Assembly: GCA_963966185.1 (NCBI GenBank)
Contig: CAWZYM010000151.1
Span: 1,901,001-1,965,000, forward strand
Direction of reading: 5' to 3'
DNA from: Rhabditoides inermis
Lineage: Eukaryota; Nematoda; Chromadorea; Rhabditida; Rhabditidae
DNA: 64,000 nucleotides
The number at the start of each line of letters is the position of its first letter. Within the stretch, counting starts at the first letter, position 1. Positions 24,800-39,066 of the stretch are shown here, one piece after another. Below the pieces are notes generated by a model. The model was not told where the DNA came from. It was given only the letters and a program-made list of their open reading frames with translations, and did no database searches. The position numbers and the translations under genes are program-made.

Positions 24800-25271
24800 T
24801 TAGAATCCGTGTCCGTAGTAGGCGGGAGTTCCGTAGTAGTTCTGCTTGGACTCGTATCCGTAGTATCCAGTGTGGTGCGGCTCGTATCCGTAGTGGGCGG
24901 GCGCATAGTGGGCGGGGCCAGCGTGACCGTATCCGCTACCGTAGCCGGCTCCGTATCCGGTACCGTACTCCTTACCCTCTCCGTAGCTCTTCTCGTAACC
25001 TCCCTGATAGTTGGTCGCCTTGTGGTGATCGTAGCTACCGTAGTCTCCGTGCTTCTCGCTACCGTACTTCTCTCCCTTGGCTCCGCCGTACTTGTTGTCG
25101 TGCGAGTAGTCGTTACCGTATCCCTTGCCGAATCCGGCACCGTAGCCGTCGCCTCCGTAGCCGAATCCTCCGTAGAGATCTAAATAAATGAAATGTGAGG
25201 AGATTGATAGTACAGTACTCACTGGCTCCGACGACAGCGATAATAGCAGAAGAGAATAGGAGATGGCGCAT
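24800..25271 (-). CDS. Secreted glycine/tyrosine-rich protein, 142 residues
   Basis: Two exons, 25271-25223 and 25179-24800, join in phase. The first encodes a signal peptide (MRHLLFSSAIIAVVGA). The mature part is dominated by Gly, Tyr, His and Lys: YGGFGYGGDGYGAGFG, KYGGAKGEKYGSEKHG, GAGYGSGYGHAGPAHY, and it ends YGTPAYYGHGF. Such GY-rich secreted proteins in nematodes include cuticle or eggshell components and candidate antimicrobial peptides; the sequence does not decide between these. There are no cysteines in the mature part, which argues against a disulfide-stabilised defensin. The Tyr content would suit peroxidase cross-linking. Confidence 0.85.
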
Positions 25272-25714
25272 GTTGAATGGTGCCTAATCGACAGAAGGAG
25301 GGGTACTTATACTCACCACGGAAGCGCGAGATGAATAGAAGAATAGAATCATACTAGTTTGTGTTCAACTTTTTAGCAATACCGAGACGTGAGATCATAT
25401 TTACCGTTCACACTGTGTAACTCGTAATTGACAATGAAATAATGACAAATTCCAGTATTCTTCCTCGCAAGTACGTGTTTTTTTTATTATTATAAATATT
25501 TGTATTTTAAAGGAACACACTACTCTAAATTTTGTGTATCAAGTAACACTATTAGAAACGGATGGCCGTTTACGCTACCGTACTTTATAGTTATACGTCA
25601 TTGATCATGACATTTCTATGAAATCAAATATACAATATAGTGGGCTCGCAAATGAGTTTCCCTTGTTCACGAGAGACATTAGGGTGTTTAGAGAAAGATC
25701 AGAGCCCAAGTACA

Positions 25715-26040
25715 ACGTACAACGTCACTCGGGTACAAGGCTTCGGCCGAGCAGCGTAACCAGGCACTTCGCCTGCATTCTTTGGTCAACGACATCGTGA
25801 TGCTCTACAAGGTTTTGTATGGCTTCGTGGAGGTTGACAAGAACAGTTTCTTTCATTTCATTACTGATAGATTCGGTGCTAGCTCCCAAACTTGTCGTTC
25901 CTAGTCTAGGCTAACACTTAAAGAGCGCGTTTGGAACGTGCGAGTTTGTAAATTCTTCTCTCTCATTCCTCAGTATGTCTCTGATCAGGCCCCGGCGTCC
26001 CTTCGCTGCTTTTAGTAGACAGCAGCTCCACTCGTGAGAT
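25715..26040 (+). mobile_element. Degenerate LINE reverse-transcriptase tail
   Basis: With stops and shifts the plus strand reads LHSLVNDIVMLYKVLYGFVE, VDKNSFFHFITDRF, LTLKERVWNVRVCKFF and SLIPQYVSDQAPASL. This matches the D-L-x-x-x-Y-K ... F-F ... R ... W-N/IP order of LINE C-termini. The family differs from the copies at 2743 and 28626. It is too decayed to place further. Confidence 0.6.
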
Positions 26041-26149
26041 TCATTATGTTGTATCTTGTTTTTCTCTCTCTCTTTACATTATTGTATTTCACGTGTTCTT
26101 GAAAAACCGTATAAATTATTAAGTTCATTAAGGTTTTCAAATTGACAAA

Positions 26150-26225
26150 ACTTTGCGTGACAGGCGGTAATTGAACCCGCGAACATATGCGAGAGCGTTA
26201 CCGCTACGCTAGCTAGGTGTGATGT
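26150..26225 (-). other. tRNA-like relic (possible SINE head)
   Basis: The minus strand contains TAGCGTAGCGGTAACGC, close to a pol III A box and able to form a 4-bp D stem. About 20 bases later comes GCGGGTTCAATTACCGC, a good T arm with B box. The acceptor stem does not pair and no normal anticodon stem is seen, so it is not a working tRNA. It lies just downstream of the degenerate LINE tail. Confidence 0.5.
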
Positions 26226-26372
26226 CAGCCTTGCGAACAGGAACTGAACGTGAGATGAGAATTTCACTGACCAGCAGTTTAGGGTACTGTAAAACTATTG
26301 GACAACATAATGCTTTGACGAGAAATGTTGAGCTGAGTGCACACGGAATCTATTACATCATGGAGATTTATC

Positions 26373-26950
26373 TTATGCTGCGTTCATGTCCACTTTTCGT
26401 GTTTCGGGTTGGTTTCGGGTGTCCGAAACGCACACAAAAAGCACCCGAAAGCATGCCATAATCGACACGAAACGGTCGGTTTTGGTCGTGGTTGCCGTTT
26501 CGTCCGTTTCGCGACCGTTTCGGGCGTTTCGGACGAAACCCACGAAACCTACGGCGAAACCCTCCCGAAAGGCACATCTAACCGTTTTCCGTTTCGGCGA
26601 AAGAGTCGAAACAGATGGCCGTTTACTCATTTCCCGAAACAATTCGAAGACGACCGGTCGATTTGTCATCATTTCGTCTCTAAACGCACTCAATGACCGC
26701 AAATTTGCATAATGACAAGTCAAATCTGAAATGACAACAACATCAAACGATAGCAAAGCGGACGCTAGACACGTGTAATATAATGCCAAACTCAGATTTG
26801 ACTTGTCATTATGCAAATTTTCGGTCATTGAGTGCTTTCGCCGAAACGGAAAACGGTTTCGGGTGCCTTTTGGGAGGGTTTCGCCGTAGATTTCGTGGGT
26901 TTCGTGGATTTCGTAGGTTTCGTGGAAAAGTGAACATGAACGCAGCATAA
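26373..26950. mobile_element. Fold-back MITE, 578 bp
   Basis: The ends are a perfect 17-bp inverted repeat, TTATGCTGCGTTCATGT. A second inner pair, at about 26676-26730 and 26787-26837, is also inverted (GACTTGTCATTATGCAAATT). Most of the element can fold on itself. The interior is rich in repeated TTTCG/CGAAA phrases. No transposase is encoded. The flanks show no clear target duplication beyond two bases. Confidence 0.8.
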
Positions 26951-27350
26951 TCGTTATGCGTTTTCATGGAGATTTATGAAATCATGCGTTTTCCCGCCAT
27001 GTATAATGGTGCATCTATGTAGATGTAGGTTGTTGGCATGTGGTTGTCTCGGTATCTTCTTCTATGATATAGTCATCAAAACTACCAATGGATGAATTGC
27101 GAGCGAATCATTTTGATTATGTGAACAGTTTTTTTGTATATCTGTGGTCTGTGGCCGTGAAACTAGAAAGAAGAACGCCCTGAAACAATAAAACACCGAA
27201 GTCACAATATATTTCATGAATCATTAAATTAGTAAACCTATAAGCCAAGTGATCAAAAAATAAGTTAACTGGAATCACTAGACTTGTTAATATTGCATTT
27301 TGAATGAACTGTTTTTACCAGAGCATTCGGACGTTTGTAAATGATGCATA

Positions 27351-27351
<1 letters not shown>

Positions 27352-27446
<95 letters not shown>
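27352..27446. repeat. (AT)n microsatellite
   Basis: Nearly pure TA repeat of about 95 bp, self-complementary and able to form a cruciform. Confidence 0.97.
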
Positions 27447-27744
27447 AATAGATTTTGTAGTATGTAGCTATCAAAAAGAAAACAAATACTGAAACTTGAG
27501 CAGTTATACGCGTAGTTGATGAGATACGAAATATCGAGATACGAAATATCGATCGCACCTCTCACGTTTTCCTAATAATCTGATGAGTACTTTCCGACAA
27601 CAAAATGCGTTGTCTCAAAATGCTTCGGCTGTTGCGGCTCAGACATCCAAGGAAGTGTGGTACCTCATGGGAGTCAGTTGAAACTGCGTGAGGAACAGTT
27701 CTCATCATCGCCTCAAATAGCCACCAGCGAAGCGTGCTGGTACT

Positions 27745-28035
27745 TGTCAATTTCTTTTCTCTCCGCGCATAATTATCCGCAGAGTGCAACTCGCGCCGGG
27801 TTAACACTATTTTCAAAACGCGTGGGCGCCATTAAATTTCCGCATGTCAACGACACGAGCTTGCTTGATACAATTCACGTAACTGTTCAGGAAATGGTTT
27901 AATCGCTTCCCATAGTAAATAAATATCCATAACATTTTTTTGAGTATGCTTGATACACTTTATTAAAACATAATTACACAACATTCAAACACCCGAACAG
28001 CGTGGGTATGTTCATTCTATTCCCTAACTTGCGAC
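27745..28035. repeat. Dispersed repeat, copy A
   Basis: Shares ordered blocks with 32355-32700: TTTTCTCTCCGC, AACTCGCGCCGGGT, ACTGTTCAGGAAATGGTTTAA, CTTTATTAAAACATAATTAC and CAGCGTGGGT. Blocks are similar with gaps between them, so this is an old duplication or an unclassified element. No coding potential is certain. Confidence 0.6.
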
Positions 28036-28053
28036 TAAACTTGCGACTCATTA

Positions 28054-28078
28054 GAGAGGGCGCGCAGCGCCCTCTCTT
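28054..28078. other. Perfect GC-rich hairpin
   Basis: AGAGAGGGCGC and GCGCCCTCTCT pair as an 11-bp stem around a 3-base loop. It sits in AT-rich sequence upstream of the duplicated leader of the membrane-protein gene. It could be a transcription stop, a processing site or a transposon end; nothing decides. Confidence 0.5.
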
Positions 28079-28170
28079 TTGGGTTCAAATAGGGCTCGCG
28101 CCAGAATTTTTTGTTAGCTATACAATTGTGTTGTAGATCTTGGAGATGTTGATCGTTATTCTGAAAAAAA

Positions 28171-28310
28171 GAAGGCATCTTAGAAGACATAGGAAGAGAG
28201 GCGACTGTTTCTACGGAGAGCACTTATTCCTGTTTCGCTGCATTTTCCCCTTTATATCAATGTTTGTGATTGAAAAATAGAACGAGATGGAGGAGCCACT
28301 GATAAGTGAT
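28171..28310 (+). repeat. Duplicated leader of the membrane-protein gene, copy 1
   Basis: Runs from GAAGGCATCTTAGAAGACAT to ATGGAGGAGCCACTGATAAG. The same sequence recurs from 28544, where it is interrupted by a LINE, and resumes at 29222 with ATGGAGAAGCCACTGATAAG. This copy includes the start codon but no following exon. Confidence 0.85.
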
Positions 28311-28543
28311 ACAAAAAAGCCCTTCTTTCAAAGTTTCAGATCGATCGGACTTTGTCTTCATACAGTATTAGACATTTTCTGAGCGCGCGTTACTTGCTGG
28401 GGTCGCGCCTACCGGCTTGCTCGCTACCAGCCGCCAGGTCAACCGATCGATATCGAATAGTTGGCATTCGCAATCACTAGCCCATATCCACTCGGTTGTG
28501 TCTTTTTTGACAGGATTATGTTTTAATATAACAACTGAAAAGA

Positions 28544-28625
28544 GAAGGCATCTTAGAAGACATAGGAAGAGAGGCGACTGTTTCTACGGAGAGCACTTAT
28601 TCCTGTTTCGCTGCATTTTCCCCTC
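28544..28625 (+). repeat. Duplicated leader, copy 2, 5' part
   Basis: Near-identical to 28171-28252, offset 373 bp. It breaks off after CATTTTCCCCT, where the LINE at 28626-29221 is inserted, and continues at 29222. Confidence 0.85.
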
Positions 28626-29221
28626 TATAATAAAAATAATAATATTTATTACCGCGTATACTATATAGATGAACACAGGACAAACACATAATTAGAGTGA
28701 ATACGGCATTGAAAAATAAATAAACACAAAAATAGGATAAAACAGATAACACAGGTTCCCATATGAGCACTCATATAATTTTGGACGGAGGGAACAAATG
28801 GGGGTTATCTAGGAGGTACGATTTCACTGTTTGATGTTTCGCAGATAAAATGATGTTGTTGGGGAGTGTGTTCCATAGTGCAAAAACCCTACTGAAAAAC
28901 GTGCTGCTTTTTAAAGTTGTGTCAAAGCAAGGAATCAGGCGCCACCCATGAGAAACACGAGACCGGGAAGCTACAATGTTGAAGAGGCCAGAATACTCTA
29001 GACTAGTGCGATTAGTCATAACCTTATGAATATACGCAATATCGTTTATTAAGCGTCGCTCTTCGAGCGTTTGGAGATCTAATAGCTGGAGGCGTTGGGG
29101 ATAAGTGAGCGAGAAAAAGCCGGCACGGTGACATATTCGGCGCGTAAAATGTCTCTGTACCGACTCAATCAGTTTCACCGATCCCACATCTTTAAGATTC
29201 CATAATTCTGTACAATACTCA
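28626..29221 (-). mobile_element. 5'-truncated LINE tail inside the duplicated leader
   Basis: The minus strand reads LEYCTELWN at the 5' end, then KLIESVQRHFTRRICHRAG, SLTYPQRLQLLDLQTLEERR, LINDIAYIHKVMTN, TFFSRVFALWNTLPNNII and a stop, followed by a roughly 140-base 3' region ending in TAATAAATATTATTATTTTT. It is the same family as 2743-3436 but has one uninterrupted frame of 138 residues, so it is younger. Comparison with 28171-28310 places the insertion exactly. Confidence 0.88.
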
Positions 29222-29259
29222 AGTTTATATCAATGTTCGTGATTGCAAAATAGAACGAG

Positions 29260-31475
29260 ATGGAGAAGCCACTGATAAGTGATATGAAACGGACACGAGA
29301 AAACTTGGCATTTCTCAACGAGAGAAATGGAAATTCGATTAGATGTTTACAGTTTAAGAAACATCATTTCAGATTCAGTGGTTCCTCGTTCGCAGCTCTC
29401 ACTCTCTTTCTTTTCTTTCCGTCAATTCATTACGTGTTTGTTACAGGCATGATGCCCGGACAACCGGGAAATTTAGACGCCATAGATTCGATAATTACCT
29501 GCCTCTACCTCTTCGGTATTCCCATGTATGGCCTACTGCAATGGTATTTGCAGACCAACGCCATGGTGAGTCATATAGATTGATTTACATACGTATTCAA
29601 TTCAATTCAATTTATCGCATATAAGGGTGATTAGAATGTGCGAGTTGTAAAAGGACATTACATTGATAATACGATAGTGTGTGGGGGTGGGGGGTAAAAC
29701 AAGATGAGCTACTACCGCGCCTTGCTCAAGGGAACTGGCGGAGACAAAGGATAGATTATTCGAATAGATTAATTTTCCGTGGCTTGATTCCAGTTCACAG
29801 TGTGGTTGATTCTGGTGCCAGCTTTTCTGCTGATAGTATATGCTGGGCTTAAGAAACTGCGCTTTCACTGCATCCAAGTCGCGGCGATCGGGTGGTGAGT
29901 TGTATTAAGAATTGGATTAACCATGACTGATCTATCTATCACTAATACTTTTAGGCTGGTTATTGGCAGCTACTGGCTTTGCAACGATTTCTTGGCCAAG
30001 TTCAATGGGAATGTTAGTTTTTTCAACAGGTTTTTAAGTTTTTCTTTGCATTTTGGTGTGAGAAGTTAGTTTTTTTTGTTGTACGTATGTTTTCTGTTTG
30101 CGATTGCGAAATCATTTTTTTGTAAAAAATAAAACAGTTAAGATTTGCATTGAGTGTTTTCAGACTGCAAACGCACCGTCGTTTTTCTTTCTCTGCGTTT
30201 CCATGATTGCCTTTCTGTTCACTTATCGTCTAGCATATCGCAAGTTCCATTGGAGTGAGTTTACTACCTCAAAATCATATACTTTTTTCATTTCAGACGC
30301 GACTTGTCTGGCAGTTTCCCTGGGCGTTCTATCACTTTTACTATCAATCGCGATTATTCGACTTCAAAGTTATCAAGGAACCACCGATTCGATAGTTGAG
30401 ACACCTACTGCAGTTATCAATGACATCATTCTTCCTGCAATTGAAGTGATTCCGACAATCGTACCCACAGTGTCCACTCCAGTCCAAACCGAAAAGGTAT
30501 CCAAGAACATGGAGTGATTTACACCGTTTGTACCAACCCAGGTTGATGTGCGACTGTTGTCAGCGAGTGCAGAAGGATACCTTTCCCAGTGGAATCCCGC
30601 AGCACTCACAGTCATTTACGCTTTCGTTCTGATTGTAGTTGGAAGAGTAAGCGGTGAGCTCAAACAGTTATATTTCTGTTATAGTTTCATAATTGCAAAG
30701 TTTTTATACATTCAGGGTGGCCGCAGTTTTTACGGGCCCTCTCGTTGTATATTGTGTTTTATGGAGCCGTGAATATTGGGAGCTGCCCTGCTAATTTTCT
30801 GGTATGTCGTATGTACGAATGAAAAGAATGTGTTGATTTCGATCATTCGGATCCCGTACTGGGTGATTGGCGTGGGAGTGTTGCTAGGGTGTACGACTAT
30901 CACCATGAAACCAGGTATGGTCACATCCAAACAGTGTGAGCCTCAAACTATTCTCTCGAAATACGAGATACGCAAGTCGGATCTGAACTATATTTCGAAG
31001 TATGCTTAAATGAAAGCATGAAAATTAAGGTTTCAAATGATGATGATAATTATACTGGTAATGACAGTATAGTTAATTGATTATCAGTATGATCAGATCA
31101 TAGTAAATCATAGTATGTATTGATAAATAATTAATTATGCAGAATGACTGTTGTTATAGGGGACTACGAAGATGCAACTATTCGAACTATTCTCTTGCTG
31201 CTGGGGACCGTGGTTTGGTGGGTGTTTGAGCAATAAAAAAGAAGTCATTGCATTCTTACAGGTGCGCAATCGGATTCGTGTGCGTTCTCAGCGGAGTCTA
31301 CTATAGAATGAGCATGTTCGATGATCCAAGCGTGAGATCTCTCTTTCTCTCTCTCCGTCTCTCGTCTCGGTAAAGACATGTATACATCTATTTTCCTGGT
31401 AACCTCTGTATAAGTGAACATCTACACATGTCATGATCGTAGCGGATACATGTGAGGCAGGTCTAGGTCTACGTA

Positions 31476-31519
<44 letters not shown>

Positions 31520-31663
31520 CAGTGTGCGTGCTCGCCTTCCCTGCTCATAGTCTCTCTACTGCTGCTGTCTGCCTTCTATCTGGCTGGCCTAGTGCTCCTT
31601 TTCGGAGCGTGCGCCTGCTGTGCAGTCATCTACATGTGCGAGGAGTGTTGTAGAGAAAGGTAG
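29260..31663 (+). CDS. Multi-pass membrane protein, unrecognised
   Basis: Starts MEKPLISDMKRTREN at 29260. Exons 29260-29565, 29794-29894, 29955 to about 30013, about 30164-30254, about 30298-30496, 30541 to about 30655, about 30717-30800, then near 30827-30915, about 31160-31218, about 31261-31332, and 31521-31663. Hydrophobic segments include FAALTLFLFFPSIHYVFV, FGIPMYGLLQWYL, VWLILVPAFLLIVYAGL, FFFLCVSMIAFLFTYRLAY, LGVLSLLLSIAIIRL, LTVIYAFVLIVVG, YWVIGVGVLLGCTTI, TILLLLGTVVWCAIGFVCVL and LLIVSLLLLSAFYLAGLVLL. The end is Cys-rich (CACCAVIYMCEECCRER). Phases agree at most junctions; around 30800 the frame needs an intron too short to be normal, so the model there is doubtful. I do not recognise the family. 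A GT microsatellite lies just before the last exon. Confidence 0.65.
31479..31516. repeat. (GT)n microsatellite in the last intron
   Basis: Alternating TG tract of about 38 bp ending directly in TTTCAG, the acceptor of the last exon of the membrane-protein gene. Its length could influence recognition of that acceptor. Confidence 0.93.
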
Positions 31664-32354
31664 ATGTTGTAGATTGTGAAGAGAGAAAGTAGCTCAGAAA
31701 ACAAAAACGATTGCCCTTGTATTCAGTTACTTATGATAATTGCTAGTTACTTTGCTGGATACGAAATGCAGATTACTATAAATACGTGCGATCTGAGAAT
31801 GTTTGTGAAACTAAGGAGTCCGAAATGGTCATTTTTTGTCATTGTTGTTACCTGCCTTCCACCAAACAGTCGAGTGGAAAAAGAGGAGAGATGAGTGGCG
31901 TCGGATACGATACGTGCAATCACGCAAAAAGTACACCCCCTCAATGAACGAAGATACATACTGACAAGCAAATGGGCAGACTGACCTCTTGATGTTCTTC
32001 TCCACCTCTGCCTGCGTCTCTCATTTCACACACTATTTCTCTACTGTGTGCGGTCGAATGTTCTACTGGACGAAATAAAGCTGCCAAAAGAGGTCAAAAG
32101 TACGCTGATTTGTTTCTACGCAAAACAATAAGATTAATACGGCGGGAGAGGTTCTGGCACCGCATTTCGAACTGCAAGCGAGGTAGATCGAAAACAATCG
32201 CTCTGGCGCAGGCTATATCACACACGGCACCGCCCAGACATGTACTGTACGGATTGAGAGTGTGCTACTGGTCCCGCAAGTGCCCCGCTGCACACTATTC
32301 CACTACCGAAGCGCACTCATTGTGAAGGGAAGGTGGGCACACTTGCTGACTTGC

Positions 32355-32700
32355 CTGTTCCTTTTTCTCTCCGCTCTCATTCCCCAGCACCGAGTGCAAT
32401 TCGCGCCGGGTAGCGAACAGGATATGGTAAATATGGATCTGGCTCTAGGCTGATTGGTGTAAACAATCAGCTAGTTATAGGTTATAGGGGCTCATCATCA
32501 ATTGTTCAGGAAGTTGTTTAATTATGATTCGCATTCCGTATCACATGAATGACCATAACTATTCATTGAATATATGCGTGATAATCTTTATTAAAACAAA
32601 ATTACACAATATCCATTTCTAAAAATTACACAATATCCATTTCTAACACCCAAACAGCGTGGGTGTGGCAATTTTATGTCCCCACACCTACTTGTCACAA
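32355..32700. repeat. Dispersed repeat, copy B
   Basis: Same block order and orientation as 27745-28035. It contains an extra internal direct repeat at about 32602-32646 (ATTACACAATATCCATTTCT twice). Confidence 0.6.
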
Positions 32701-32861
32701 AAGGGATGTGCATGCACAATCTCGAGTAGGTTTTTCTGCCTATTGTGAGACTGGCACACACAACTTGTAATCGTTCAGTTCGCAACCCAAGCACCCAAGG
32801 CCACCCTGCGAACGCTCGTAGTCACAGCTTGAATCAACACCCTTTCCCTTTCAGTGGATCA

Positions 32862-32864
<3 letters not shown>

Positions 32865-32953
<89 letters not shown>

Positions 32954-32966
32954 CCTCTCTCTCTCT
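32865..32966. repeat. (CT)n(AT)n(CT)n compound microsatellite
   Basis: CT tract to about 32901, AT tract to about 32950, then a further CT tract. The open frames crossing it are artefacts. Confidence 0.95.
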
Positions 32967-33536
32967 TGGATATAGAACCGGGCATGCCGCACCTGCCGAA
33001 AAAACTGAAACATGGCGCAATTCAAAGAAACTCGTTTTTTTAGCGGCGCGGTTGCGCAAGCGACATAGCGACAAAGACTATTGTAGGCGGCAATATTTAT
33101 ATAAGAAAAACAGAGGCACAATCGTCTCATAATATATAATATCTTAACAAAAATCACAAGAGAGGTGGGTGGGGCACAACACACAACACACAAAGCACAA
33201 AAAGTGAATAAAATAATAACACACAACACACATCGGCACATATCGAAATCGTCTACGATAATCGGGGCACGGAGAAAACGCACACACGTCTCGGGGAGGA
33301 GAGAAATCGGCTAGATGGAGAAATCAATCGATAACTAATCAATAAATCAATGATCGGTGCCTAGACAGAGAGACACGCGACGTTGGAATGCATAGGTATG
33401 TAAAAGGGTAGGCAAGGCTGTACAATTATTATGTGTTAAAGCACCCGGCAGTGAGATCGGAGGAGTTGTGTCTCCTCCACTTCCTCTTCTCCTTCTCCTC
33501 CTCCTCCTCCTTCTCTTCCTTCTCCTCCTTCTCCTT

Positions 33537-38512
<4,976 letters not shown>

Positions 38513-39008
38513 TCAGATGCTATCGTGAGGCACAGAGAGATATGTGACTCTCGCTCCCACTCTCGCACTCACTCACTCAGAGTTACTCGAGTAATGAATC
38601 AGCGAGTAGTGACAATGACGGGTCAGCGCGCACTAAACAATGAGTGAGTGGGCGAACTTGGACACTAATTACGACAAGATTGTAATCATTATGAGGCAAG
38701 GTGCACACACTGTAAACTGCCGGCGGGTGGATCTCCCGATTTTAACGGGAAACGGCGACGGCTGGCGACAGATGCGGGGGGCTAGGCAGCTAGTGCCAGC
38801 CGACAGACACAAGAGATAGACGGTCCGATCTAGCCGGACTGGCAGGGCTTTCACCTGAGACGGGGGAAGAGAGAGGGAGAGGGAGGAGAGGGGAAAGAGT
38901 GGCAGACAGACAGAGAAAGAGGAAACCGTTCGGGGCAGCGCGAAAGTGACGGCGCGACCTTGAAGGCGTCGTGCCACATACTTGTGCGAGCGAGCGTCGC
39001 GCAGGTAG

Positions 39009-39066
<58 letters not shown>

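Larger units (their letters stand above)
31664..33536. other. Intergenic region between the membrane-protein gene and nhr-25
   Basis: No frame looks coding. It holds dispersed repeat copy B (32355-32700) and a CT/AT microsatellite (32865-32966). The stretch 33120-33530 is the 3' flank of the nuclear receptor gene on the minus strand. Confidence 0.5.

Noticed and set aside
26337..26948. 119- and 191-residue frames on opposite strands
   Set aside because: Both are translations of the fold-back MITE's TTTCG/CGAAA repeats.
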